A stretch of 64,000 bases of DNA. Source: Wuchereria bancrofti. Lineage: Eukaryota; Nematoda; Chromadorea; Rhabditida; Onchocercidae. Of the stretch, positions 11,446 through 23,944 are shown piece after piece. The position numbers and the translations under genes were made by a program. Each line of letters begins with the position of its first letter. Within the stretch, counting starts at the first letter, position 1. The notes below the pieces were generated by a model. That model made no database searches. It saw only the letters and a program-made list of their open reading frames with translations, and was not told the DNA's origin. The DNA lies in contig SSBO01000008.1 in assembly GCA_005281725.1 (NCBI GenBank), forward strand, positions 992,001 through 1,056,000, in the 5' to 3' direction.

Positions 11446-14400
11446 TTAGGACCACATTTTTATCACACTATCCCAGCTTCCGGTTATCATTCTGGAAGTT
11501 TCGTGTGGATGCCACAATGTTGCAATAACACAATCATCGTGTGCCTTCCATCGTGCTACTATTTTATGATTTCGCCAATCCCAAATGAATACCTTGCCAT
11601 CCGCGTCACCCGATGTTAGGAAGCTGAAAATGATACTTTGTCATTGATTTACCCTAATGAAAACGTCTAAACTTTCAAAGATGTGAAGTTTGTGTATAAA
11701 CAAAAGTATGCAGCTTCCCGTGGTTACTGTCAAACTCTATATAACAATAAAAGTTGGAGAACTTGTTTTTTGAAAAGAACAAAAGGCTAATAAGTTCAAT
11801 GTTAGCTTCATGAATGCAAAATTTGTAGCCAAGATTTCAGAATTCAAAGGCAAGTTGAAATCAGAAAAAATTAAATGAGGACGTCATTTGTGATTTAATA
11901 AGAACGTTGAAAAGTCACAAAGAATTTTCTAAATTTCAATAAAAAATTTTGCATTTTCAAAACAAACTTCATCCCGGACCATGTTTTGATTATATTATTC
12001 CAAACCAGATATAGGACAAAAAACAATTAAGTACTGAATTTTAAAAACCTCATATCTGGTGCGAAATCCACTGAACAAGCATAACCAGCAACATTATGTC
12101 CCTTGAATGCTTTCTTCTTGGCAAACCGTAATTTATCGTCAATTAGTTGAAATAATACGATACGATTATCCATTGACTGACCAACTATCCATTTTTCTGG
12201 AATGAGTTTAAACGATTATTTTAAATCAGTAGATATTTTCTTTTAAGAAGCAGCATTATTGTTAAATTTAAAAAATCCAAATTTTCGGAAGATTTGTTAA
12301 CCTGTCGGAGACTTGGTCATCGTTGGTATCGAGTGTAAACCAGCGTTCTGAATAAGTTTTGTATCGACCGGGATTTCCCTAAAGAGATAAGTAAACTTTA
12401 ACTGTACCAATGTGTGATGCTGTGAATTATGACTTATCAATTTAGTGCATTAGTGAAAGAACGAATGGAAAGAAATTGCAATTTAATCTGTACTGTGATA
12501 AGTTTTTTTCTTTTGACTCACAGAAAGGTCACAGAAAATTATGTATATCTCGAATGAAATGTGAAGAACCTCTACTCCTCAGAAGCTCTGGAATGCATCG
12601 GTGCAAACAATTAGTCTGATTATGGTTTTAAACAAGCAACTAACACTAACCATTCCCATATTCGAATTGACTTATCATCAGAAGTTGAGCAGAATCTTCG
12701 ATTTTTATCAAAAAATGTAATAGAATTGACAATGCCTAAGTGACGATCATATTCCTAAAATACAACGAGATTTGATATTTAAATTTATGATTCAAAAAAT
12801 GCATGATTTATATCTAACTAAACTACAGGAAGGAAATTAATATGAAAAAACCAGTTCACCTGAACAATTTCACCTGTCCGAGTATCCCACTGCAGAATTT
12901 TCTTATTTTGCATGCCTGATAAAAACATATTTTGCTTATCTTCATCTGGATTGAATTTTACGCAAAACGGTATATGACCAGTGTGGAATCGTTGTTTAAC
13001 TTGGCCTGTAGTAACGAAACATCAATTAATTACACAATTGAAAATTCAGAAGGTCTACAGAAAGTAACATTCAAAATCTAAAACATCAACATTAAAAAAA
13101 AAAAAAAAAAATAGATACCACCAAAATTTCTGAACTGAATAAATCTTCGGAAATAAATCTGAATAGTAATGAAGAAGAAAACAACCTGTCTCAGTATCCC
13201 ATAATTTTATATATCTATCGAAAGATGCTGAAAGGAATTCGGTACCATCACTGTTAAAAGTGACATCTTTAACTGACATTTTGTGCCCTGCATATGTCCT
13301 TACTACATTCCGCTTTCCATACACTTCCCATAATTTAATCTGCAACAAGAACTTCCAAACCTTTTCTCATTATTCTAATGTTTCTCTTAACGTTTTCATC
13401 ATATTAAAAAAGAAAGAAAAATAATCTTAGCTTCTGTGGTGGTCAATATAAATTTTAACAAACTGTCTCAAACGCAAGATATCAAGATCAGAAACGAGTG
13501 AAACGCAATACGATTGAAATACATACAGTTATCGCGCACGTCCAAAAAAAGAAAAAAAAAATGGAAAAACTAAAGAAATAACTAAAAACTAAAGGAAAGT
13601 AAAGATTAATATTATTTTTTATCAAACCTTGCTATCCATAGCAGCACTGAGGAACAAATGCGCACTCTTCGGGAACCATCGTAGACAATTGATGCCTTTG
13701 TTATGCCCACGATAAGTGTGGATGTGTTTTTTAGGTATGAAGCAACGTTCTGGCACATGATCCTCACGTAAATTTACACCAATATACTGTGGAGCATGTA
13801 TAAATGAACGTCCCAGATAATCTTCTGCTTCTTTCACTGAAATAAACGACTTTCCAAATATAACTTGACTAATCAAATTATAGGGGCAATGCAGAATAGC
13901 AAAGCTAAGTTACTATCTTTGCAAACCGAGATCAAACCTATGAAAATGTCTTTTTAAATACAGTACAACTTCCCAACACGCCATTTTCACACTAAAAGAA
14001 AATCATACAGTGTAATGTAGAAGATTCATCGGCAATAGTTTCTTGCTGCTGTGCTGCTTTACGACCAGCACGACTATTTTTTTGACGTTTCTTCACGATT
14101 TCTTCCAGCTCCTTCGCTAATTCCGAATCGGGCCTTGATACTTCCACTTCATCCTCAAATCTTGCCCATGGTCCTAAAATTTTTCTTTTCGATGTAGAGC
14201 AGGACAAAAAGGAACTTTAAACTCATAAAACAAAAATAAATTATTTTATTTGATTAAAAATAAAATGATTTCAAATAATAGACAATTCACAAAAATTTAA
14301 TAGTGCAATACCAGTATATCCTTCAACATCACTAGGGTCCATATTCCGTTTCCTCCTACGTTTTTCTCCACCTGTTTTTTGTCCTTCAAAAAGGCCTGCA

Positions 14401-15450
14401 CCTTGTAGTTCCTGAGCCTAAAACAGAGAACCAATAAATTTAATAAATGAAAAAAAATGAGAAAAGAATACAAAAGTTACCAAAATTCTCTACAACATTC
14501 TTAATCTATTTTCGTTGTCAATTTTTGGTTGTTTTGCAATACCTTTTTTGCATCACCGACAAACTGATCGGATTGGCTAGCAGATGGATCACGAGCAAAT
14601 CCTAACGTGTCGAAAGATCTGATCTGCTGTTCAAATTGAAAATTGTTCACATGAGCTGATTCCACAAAACCAGTTAACATATTTTTTGGCGCAGTCTGAT
14701 TGGCTGATTTGAAAGGGTTTGAAGGTCCAGCCTGGAAACACAGAATAAAGAAAGCAGAAAAGCAAAAAGCATGAATAATTTGATCCGTAGTCATGGTATG
14801 TTACGGCATTTAAAGTTGGATTTAGAAGTTTCTTTCACCAAAGTTTTCGAGACCAATGAAGGGTAATCGATAATCATTTCATTATTGATTATAAATGCTG
14901 CAGATCAATATATATGTACATTAATATCCTACCGTTATTTCTTAACAAACTATTTATTCTGCAACAAAAATTCAAAAAATCTCGATCTGAATTTTCGACC
15001 ATAAATCAGTTCTTTTTCTTTTATTTTTCTCTCTCAATTCAAAAAAAAAAGTTAAATGCTGAAAAAGTTCGCTATTTTACTAATATAGATAGATCTGGTA
15101 CTAATTTTATTTCACTTTTAAGCTTGAATTACTGTTACTCCATTTACTGGACCAAATCTTCAACGATAAATTAATTTTAATTTTTAATAAATCTGAAATT
15201 GATAACATACCATAGGTTGGAAAAGTTCTTCATATTTCGGATTATAACTAAGCTCCTTGGTTTGTGGGTCGATACAGCGTACACCACCAACATCCATTTT
15301 TGTACCAACAACTGGTGCAAGTTCACTAACAAGAGCAACAGATCGGCAATTTTTTAAAGTTATTAGTTTAGAATGTGTCAATTCTCCATCATCATCCGTG
15401 TCTGATGAAGCACCATCACTACTGGCTGGGTAAGTTTGAAGCAATTCCAT
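11446..15450 (-). CDS. prp-17: Pre-mRNA-processing factor 17 (PRP17/CDC40), WD40 protein
   Basis: Eleven exons, all in phase: 15450-15211, 14731-14543, 14417-14312, 14173-14009, 13836-13628, 13339-13186, 13005-12860, 12754-12651, 12378-12302, 12196-12049, 11623-11446; 571 residues against 579 in human CDC40. The N-terminal half has the family blocks [31 protein letters not shown] and GPWARFEDE. Residues ~270-571 form a seven-blade WD40 propeller with [47 protein letters not shown] and a C-terminal [11 protein letters not shown]. In other eukaryotes Prp17 acts in the spliceosome at the second catalytic step, so nuclear location is expected. The start follows a TTTAG acceptor by one base, suggesting spliced-leader addition. 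The gene diverges from GRASP across about 1 kb. Ordinary in length and motifs. Confidence 0.96.
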
Positions 15451-15451
15451 C

Positions 15452-15458
15452 CTAAAGT
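15452..15458 (-). promoter_or_regulatory. Probable spliced-leader acceptor of PRP17
   Basis: Minus strand reads GACTTTAG-G-ATG: an acceptor one base before the PRP17 start codon, with no upstream coding exon seen. Interpreted as a trans-splice site. Confidence 0.6.
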
Positions 15459-16489
15459 CGTAATTAATGTTACAGTTAAATGTGTTCTTTTCGCAACCTA
15501 TACGAATCTTGACACGTAACGTTGCATCATATTAGCGCCAAATTTGATAAATGACAAATTAAAAGTAATATTTCCAAAACATCGTCATGCCAAAATGCAG
15601 TGCCTTAAAAACTTTTATAATATCGGTGATACAAACTTGGAAGATGACAGTCGTACATCATACTACATACTAAAGTACATCACCCTAAAGTAAAAATAAT
15701 AGTGCCACTTTGTCATGATGTCGTTGCAAGAATCTACGGTGTGCATTCTCACAAAGCGTCAATTTTTTCTTTTTACTAGTAATATTCTCATCTCCATTTT
15801 AACAACATTAAGGATACCAAGACAGTGCATGCTAAGACAAAACTTGTAGTCACGTGGATTCAGGGCATTTTCCGGATGGTTACGGAAACAAAAAGTCTGT
15901 ACCGTTTGAAATAGAAATGGAATGGTTCCAGTTGAAGCTACCATATTTTTTAGATGAAAAAGAGAACGAAAAAAATACACACATTGACTACCTAACCGAA
16001 AGGACCAAAAATTCTGCTTCCGGAAACCCGGAATCAGACGTATCAGACGTCGCCCAAACTCAGAAAGCCTGATATTTTTGGCAGATTGCCGAGACCACTG
16101 GTTTTAACAGCACAATATCAGGACAAATTGGAATATGGTGTGTAAGGTCTCCTTCAGGTAGTTGGAAATGTTATGTCCTGGGGTACGGGTCAGACCTGAG
16201 GGGTCTGTGTTAAGGTCTCGTCCCAGGTTAGCACATGAACTGAAATATAAGGTCAATGGCCCCAGGATATTATCAATTATTTTTCTATTTTCTGTATACT
16301 TGTAAAAATAGCCAAAGGTCTCTCAGAGCTGCAAATTCTGTTAACGAGAATGGCTATTGTATCGGGTGGGGGGGAATTTCGAGTTCAATTACTTCTTTGT
16401 GGAATGTGAAGAGAAGGAAAACTATTTTTAGGCTGTCTTATGTATATATGCAAATGATAGTCCTTGTAAGGTGAATAATTAATAGATTG
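15459..16489. other. Divergent promoter region between PRP17 and GRASP
   Basis: About 1 kb between two head-to-head genes, so it should contain both promoters. Overlapping open frames on both strands around 15760-16072 have no splice signals or recognisable domain and are not called. A comparatively GC-rich patch at about 16140-16260 contains nested inverted repeats (16177-16227, listed separately). Confidence 0.5.
16177..16227. other. Nested inverted repeat (possible hairpin)
   Basis: Outer arms CCTGGG (16177-16182) and CCCAGG (16222-16227) are exact reverse complements. Inner arms CAGACC (16191-16196) and GGTCTG (16202-16207) are too, around a 5-base loop. The patch is GC-rich in an AT-rich promoter region. 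It could be a structured RNA element, a protein-binding site or chance. Confidence 0.45.
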
Positions 16490-16495
16490 TTACAG
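16490..16495 (+). promoter_or_regulatory. Probable spliced-leader acceptor of GRASP
   Basis: TTACAG ends 8 bases before the GRASP start codon (16504), with no upstream coding exon seen; interpreted as a trans-splice acceptor. Confidence 0.5.
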
Positions 16496-16503
16496 CAATT
16501 TCA

Positions 16504-19500
16504 ATGGGAAATTCTGGCAGTACAAATATTCCTGGTGGTGGTACCGAAGGTTATCACGTATTGAGAGTTAGTTTGAATTTCGTTTTTCAAAAATCATTTG
16601 TTTATCAGACAGTATAAATTATGAGTTGGCACCGTACCACAATCGGTTACTGCCTCATTGATTACCGTGTCATCTCATCAAAATCTATAAGTCTAGCTGA
16701 GCTCGAAATATTGACATTAAAAAGTGTCCATGATACTTCTTTTCAATTGTTTCTTGAATCATGTGGTATCATAGTGAATATGAAAGAAAACAAGACTGAC
16801 ATATGTCATTAAGATTTATGCTTGCTGGGACGGCAACTTTTATTGTTCTTGAATAATTCTCTCCTTATCATGAGGAAACTTCTTTGATCGCGGAAACCAT
16901 AATTCATAGCGTTTTTGTAAGCAGCAAAGAAACAACCGTATTTCTCTGAAAATAATATAAACACCAAAAGTAACTCGCAATTACGATTGCTAGCTATTAT
17001 AGAAATTAATAGATTCAGGCACATATGCATAATGGAATAAAAATTAATGAGACCAATCTCATTTTCGAAGAAAGATACCTTTCTAGTTTCCTAATAATAG
17101 TGTCATGGCTTTCGAACTACAGTTTTCTGGTGGTACTAAAGCTTACTCGTTAAATTATTGCCTTATTCCGCCTTATCAACCCCTTATGATTCCTCTTCTC
17201 TTTCGTGTCTTCAGTAACTTTTTACTGAACAAGTCAATAATTACCAAAAACGCAGTTTTTAATATAAATTGCATATTAAAAATATTTAGGTACAAGAAAA
17301 TTCACCTGGACAAGTTGCTGGACTGGAGCCATTTTTCGACTTTATCGTTTGCATTGGGAATACACGGCTGGTAATTAATGATTTCACTTCCATTTTCTTG
17401 TGTTGCTACTGTACTGTGACATACTTAACATTTCATGAAACACGACTATGAGCCGAATACTGCAAGATTGTAATTGTTAAATTATTCCATTGTATAGCTG
17501 TACATAAGTTTCCTGAAAAATTAATAGATTCAAGAATGGTTAAATTTGTTGTTTATTTACCGATAACAGGATAAACATATATGTCAAAAGCGGATTGATG
17601 ATATTAGGGCTGTTACTAACTGAATGTTTCGTAATGGAAGAAACTAAATAAATACGCAGTTATCGTTATTGAGGATGCTTATATCGCAGAATTTTTTAAT
17701 TTAATGTTTAGACTCCCACAGTTGACGATTACTGACAAGAAATTTTCGGAGGTCATTATAGCTAAATGAAAAAAACGAATTCTTCGAATAACTTGGCTCT
17801 TATTGCAGAATTCAGATAACGATACTTTAAAAGACATCTTAAAGCAGCATGTGGAACGACCGTTAGAACTTACTGTTTATAACAGGTAAGCTGTTTATAC
17901 TTCCTCTAAATATCTAAGGACACTGGGCTCAGGTTTTCCACTTGATTCTGTAACTTATACGTGATTAGCTGTCTGTTGGCATATTAATTGATTTTACTAA
18001 GATGCCAACGCTTGTGTGACATTGCTACTTCTCTCTCAGTTAAGCCTCCTTCATTTTGCAAATTTGTTTTCTGTAAATACTTTATATTTATAGCAAAACT
18101 CAAACAGTTCGACAGACACAAATTACACCATCACAAATGTGGGGTGGTCAGGGATTGCTTGGTATTTCAATTCGATTCTGCTCATTTGAAGGAGCGCGTG
18201 AAAACGTTTGGCATGTTGTGCAAGTTCAGCCCAATTCACCAGCAGAAATTGCTGGCTTACAATCTAACTTGGATTATATACTTGGAGCAGAATCTGTTCT
18301 AAACCAGGTTTGTTAAAGCCATATTTAAAATTGATTCGTAAGTTATGAGTTGTAGAAATAAGAGAAGTCTTAATTGTAAATGACTGGTTTAATGAAAGTT
18401 CTTGATTTGGGTCTTTGTTTATCGATTCTAAACTTTATTTTGTAGGAGTTCTTGATTTGGGTCTTTATTTATCGATTCTAAACTTTATTTTGAAGAAATG
18501 AAGTAAAAAAAGGCAAATAATAGTAGGAAAGAAGAGAGGTTTGAATTTCTCACTGACCACTGATATATGCTGTTTAGAATTTTTTAACCTATTTCGAAAA
18601 GAAGGTAATGGCAGTTAATAGATAAATTAATCATGTAATGCTTTATTCAGACAAAGATTAAACGGTGAATGGCTAAGCGTTTCTATCCTTTAAGTGGCTG
18701 TTTTAGGATATATCATGTGAGATTGTTACAAATCTATTATTTTGTTTAGGCTGATGATCTTATTGCCCACTTACAAGCTAACGAGGGCAAACCTATCAAA
18801 TTATACGTTTATAATACAGAGACTGATTGTGTGCGAGAGGTATGTCCCATTTTCTCGTCCTTTTTGTTATAATAATGAAATTAATGATAAAGAATTATTC
18901 CATTTCACTTAATATTGTCTTTCAGAAGATCATAAATCAAATATTGCTGGAGGGGATATAACTGCAAGCCGGATCTTACATGGTTTAAAAAATTAATAGG
19001 ATGACGTTTTGTTTGTGGGAAACTGACTGTCCTAACACGCATGAGACTATAAAAATGGCTAGTTTCTTTAAATGACTACATTCTTTAGGTAGCTGATCTT
19101 TTCAGGTTTCGCTTACGCCAAACTCAGCTTGGGGTGGTGAAGGATGTTTGGGATGTGATATTGGTTATGGCTATTTGCACCGCATACCAGGTGATCGACG
19201 AGGTCCCCTGAAAGGCGAGGAAATTGCTGCAATGCTTGAGCAGCAGTTAAATGGAACAAATTCATCGCATTTAGCACCGTTCATGAATGCCGATAATTCG
19301 TGTCATTCCGCCCCTTCTGCTACCACCTACAATACTATCAATATCCCTCAACCAGGTATATTGTGGTACTTAAACAGTTTCTAGGTTTTCGAATAGAGAA
19401 GTTCCTATAGACAAAGAAAAATTCTTAATTCGTAATGTCAAAAATTTATTTTATACAGATTTTCCCCAAATCTATATTAAACATTGTTCATTAAATGTGA

Positions 19501-22210
19501 GGAACACATGTAATGATTTGAATATACATTTTCACTTATCAAACAAGCCATGACGAAACTTTGCCACGTTTTGGCAAATAAATTCCATATAATATATTTC
19601 GATCTAAAATATTTGGAACTTTGTTAATAATTATGCGCTTAATATGGTGATTGGCTATTTTGCCCGATTAATAACATTAAATTAATAAAAGGAGTTTGTT
19701 ATTCACCCAAATGTCTAATGTTGTTTTTAGGTAGCACAGGTATTCCACAAATTGATTCTATACAATCTGTCACACAATTCCCTGATCCAAGTTCATTTAT
19801 GCCACCAATCCTGAGACAGGTTAGATTTTTTCCGAGTTATATCGTACCTTCTGTTTTAATATTGTTTAGTACACAGCTCGGTAATCCTGTTTTTTGAAAA
19901 TTCTTTGCTGCATTTAATTTCTAATAATTTCATATTTTTAGCCAGCCGTATCTATTGGCGCAACAACAGCAAGTGTGGCTGGAATAAGTGGCTCTTATCC
20001 AAGTGATGTGTGTTCTGCAGGATTTTCGGCACCTGTGCAGTCCATCATAGTTAGGTTTATAGCATCGGAAATTTTGATTTAAATAAGTATTTCTATTTTT
20101 GATGTATCCCGGGAATGTCTCTCTTACATTCTCACCCCGCTAAACGGATTTTAAAGTATAGACAGTAAAAAATTTTTGATACGCAAAAAGGATGAGGTGC
20201 TAATTACTCGGTGGGAAACCGGTATCGTTAAATTGTTGTTTGCTTTTGAAAAAAAAAATTTTATTACAATTTTCCGTCAGTTATTTTTGATCGGACTAGT
20301 TGCAGGAACAACCATTAACCACTAGTAATACCAAAATGAGCATCACATCACCCTCTTCAACTGCATTTCCAACCCTTGAGTTGTCGACATCTTCTGGAAC
20401 TGAACAGACCTACTCTATTCAAAATAATAGCGCGAATTATGCAAATGCTAATCAAGAAGTGCAGCAGCAACAGCAAAATTTCATAGGAAATTCAGTAGAT
20501 ACGGAGGTTTTCCTTTTTTTACATTTTTTCTACTTGATTTTCTAAGTTTTCCTAGACTCTAACCAAGTATAGAAATAAATATCGCATTATAAGTTTACCG
20601 GCAAGCAAGTTGCTGAGTATTGATTTGATACATATATTAGATATAGTATTAAGATTGAACTTGAAGTTTTCATTTTCTAAAGCTCTTCAATATGTCGAAG
20701 AGTTTTTTATTAAAATTTTTTTCAAAAAATTGAGGTGTTATTTCAGCAGTATGATAGAACATCGGGTACTATCTCTCAGCAGTCCTATTATTTAGAGCAG
20801 CAACAGCAGTACATGCATGATCCACAGTACCCACCACAACCTCCTGTTTATAACCGTGAGCATCATGTTTTTCTTAATTTCAGTTTTATTGAAATATAAT
20901 GTATAAGATTTCATCAGCACGTTAAAGGTTCAAACTGATCAGTTTAATAAGCAGAAATCTGAATGTTAGGTTATGAAATCTATAGAATGTTTTCTTTTGC
21001 AGCTTCGTCTTCATCTCCTCAGCCAGTGGTAGCGAGCATAGTACCTCAGATGTTTTCAAATTTGCCGCGTCAACAGCAGCAGCAAGGATCATACGGAAAT
21101 CTACCGTTGCCTCCGCAAATGTCGACATCTTCCGCATCTCCGTTTACAAGTTCTTTGCAGTATTCGGGTTTGAATTTTCCAATGCCTCCATTAAGTACTA
21201 TGGGTATTACACATCTAGCGCCTCCACCAACGACCATATCTTTTGGTTTACCGACATCACCTGCGGCACCGCTTGGACAACAGCAACAGTTAGATATGAG
21301 TACTTATTCGGTAGAGAACCCAACATTTAAATCGGGCTTCCAGATGGCTGAAAATAATCAGTACGGTTTACCACCACAAGGTATGACTTGAAGTTTCTAT
21401 AGTTCCGGAATGTAGGTATTAGCCAATTTATTTATCGTATTGAATTTTTGTTGATATTATTAGCTATTATTGGCTTATTTCTGTGTTGGTATTATTAATT
21501 AAATCGAGAAGTAACAAATATTATGTTATGAACTTTATATTATGAACTTATAATTAACAAATGAGCCGGTAAGAAGGTTTTTTCGTTACCACTTTAGGTT
21601 TATTTCAAAAAACATTTTTTTTTTTCAAAGAAAAAACAGTCACGAAGGCGTGTTGCGTAAATAAGAGAAAAATTGTGGTCTTTATTGCATGTAATCATTG
21701 ATTTAGTAGTATAAAAAAGTGACTTGGGATTTTGATAATTTTTGATGTCGTAATTCAAAGTTGTATCATTGGCATTGGCTTCTACTTCCTGATAAAGAAT
21801 GAAAGGCTAATTTGGGTGTTGTTAAGCACTATTTAATATTTGAGGGAGTGGAATTTTGTCTAGCTTTTTCATGAGATCTGGAAGGGAATAATACGCAGAA
21901 AAACTACTAATCCGGAATTGCGAAGGTGTTTCCAACAATTTAGTGCAACGTATCAGTATGATTAAGAGTTCTGGACATCGCTTAGTTTTAGTAGTCGAAG
22001 TGACTTGATACAGTTTACTATAAAAACATATCACATATTGATAGCGCTTCCTTTGTAAATGAGATAGCACTTAAGAAAAAGAAATAAGTAATTTATTTAT
22101 CAAAAAACAGGTTGGAAGTAAATAAAATTGAATGTATTTTGACTCGTTAATTTGTTAGTGCAGGGACATCAGCAAAGAGAGATCGGTTTACTGCTAAGGA
22201 ACAACTTTAG
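16504..22210 (+). CDS. grsp-1: Golgi reassembly-stacking protein (GRASP/GORASP), two PDZ-like domains
   Basis: Twelve in-phase exons: 16504-16566, 17290-17370, 17809-17885, 18094-18307, 18750-18839, 19106-19355, 19731-19819, 19942-20049, 20306-20506, 20747-20855, 21003-21380, 22164-22210; 568 residues. [13 protein letters not shown] at the N-terminus keeps Gly2 and a Ser in the N-myristoylation context used by GRASPs to sit on Golgi membranes. PDZ-like domain 1 (~12-105) has [20 protein letters not shown]; domain 2 (~110-205) has [17 protein letters not shown] and [20 protein letters not shown], a near-signature of the family. In animals GRASPs link cisternae and act in unconventional secretion. 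Residues ~205-568 are a Pro/Gln/Ser-rich, likely disordered tail with poly-Gln runs, the usual regulatory SPR region. The last exon ([15 protein letters not shown]) could be skipped: reading on from 21380 gives GMT and a stop at 21391. Confidence 0.94.
18397..18492. repeat. Tandem duplication of 46 bp in a GRASP intron
   Basis: Copies at 18397-18442 and 18447-18492 differ at a single base (G at 18417, A at 18467). They lie in the intron between GRASP exons 4 and 5. High identity suggests a recent duplication. Confidence 0.9.
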
Positions 22211-23932
22211 ACGGGTAGAATAAAGGTATATATAATGTGTATAAAAGTCTGAATCATGTATTTTTACGAAACAGTCCATTTCATGTTAGTTTTAATTTCC
22301 TTTATTTAGTGCCAACAACGTATTCTCAATGATAACTGTGGTCGACTAATGCATGATACGAACTTGATTTTGAAAGAAATGGATTTGCGTGTATGGATAA
22401 TAAATTTCCTGTTACATTAGAAATACTGAAGTATAATCTGTTTTTTTAATGTTGAAAAAATATTGACAACTATCCATCTTTTCGCTGATATAAGCATAAT
22501 TAAATGTGACATCTTTTTAAAAATCTTCGCATGTTTTCCAATGATCCTCGGTCTTCGCAGTCGCCTTAATTTGTATAGTTGCATTACTTTTCACATTTGG
22601 GAAAAAAAATTCGTATTCGTTTCTTTGTCCACGTGAAAATTATATTTTTGTGCTTTCGTCAATATGGTTTTTCATTTGTTTCGGTTGGTTGGTAAATTAA
22701 TAAGGTTCTTAATGCTGTACCTTTTTCTAGTATATTATATTTTTGCAAATTCAAATTGTATTACAGTTATAAATGTTAGCTATCACTAATATGCTATATG
22801 TGTGTATTGTTCCTTAATGCACACTGAATACATTATGAAGATGTTTTAGAATGAAAGTGTTCCTCTATAAAAAAAGGGAATTAGGAAAGAGTCAACTATA
22901 TTATTATTATTTTAGATTTTAATCTTGTTTGTTAGAAATAGTAATTTATTGGTTTTGTTCAGCTAATAATATAATTGGTTTTATTTTTATTTGAAATAGA
23001 AATAAAATTTTCCAAGTGCTTCGTAAGGAATGCTAGGATAAATTTTTAAGACAACTATATGAATAATCCCTAATCTTATATTCATTTCATCTATCAAATG
23101 TTGCATTTTTTTAATTTAAAACCCTTTAAAATGTTACTACTTGAAAATGTGAGCTCCTGATCTTTCTATCTCTTACAAATTAAAATTCTTAAATTCTAAA
23201 GCACGCAAGAGTTTTATAGAATGAATTACGTTCGATTATATATTAAATCCAAATGATGGAGTCAGTTCTTGATTGGTTGTATCTTTTACTTGTTTAGGAT
23301 TGTTAACTTATTGTCTTCATTACATCGTGATTTCTTCGATTTCTTTTGGCTGGAAAATAAAACTATTCATATCATCACTATATAACTGTTAGTGAAATTA
23401 AAAGTCGGTCAAGAAACCGTGATATGGGAAATATTTTGTCAAATGTTAAACTATCTTACAAGAGTTAACGGCCATCACATTATTATTAGTAGTGAACTTT
23501 TGTACGGCGTCGAACGAACTTACTCAAAACTTAGTGTAAATGGTGGTTTAATTGTTGGGTGTGTCTGTTCGATCGTCTATGGATGAAAAGAATGAATGTT
23601 ATCTCTTGTCATCAGTCTTAGACTCCACTTTAATGGGGTAATTTTCGATGCGTGATTTCATGTAGAATAAGAAATGTCGAGTTTTTCTATCCGATCAGTT
23701 TAACATTGCAGACTATTTCTTCTTGATTCTTTCCGGACAATTATATAATAAGGAAGTCTGACATCAGTGGGTAGTTTCTGGACAAAATCTGATGAGTTTT
23801 CGATCTAAACTTAAAGTTTGCACATAAATGAAGTGAAGTTTTCAAGACTAGTTTAGTAAGCTTTGGTTGGTAAGAATTATTTACAAAAGAAATGTTCTTA
23901 TCACTTATTCTAAAGGACTGAATTTTACTTCT
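22211..23932. other. Intergenic region between GRASP and SMU-1
   Basis: About 1.7 kb, T-rich on the plus strand, between two co-directional genes. It should hold the GRASP 3' UTR and the SMU-1 promoter. The open frame at 23392-23586 has no splice sites or homology I recognise and is not called. No RNA gene is seen. Confidence 0.5.
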
Positions 23933-23938
23933 TTACAG
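23933..23938 (+). promoter_or_regulatory. Probable spliced-leader acceptor of SMU-1
   Basis: TTACAG preceded by a pyrimidine tract ends 6 bases before the SMU-1 start at 23945; no upstream coding exon is apparent. Interpreted as a trans-splice acceptor. Confidence 0.6.
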
Positions 23939-23944
23939 ATATCA

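Noticed and set aside
15854..16072. 72-residue plus-strand open frame in the divergent promoter
   Set aside because: Looks mildly protein-like, but no start context, no flanking exons and no recognised motif; an overlapping open frame exists on the other strand.
23392..23586. 64-residue plus-strand open frame between GRASP and SMU-1
   Set aside because: No supporting splice or translation signals and no homology I recognise.
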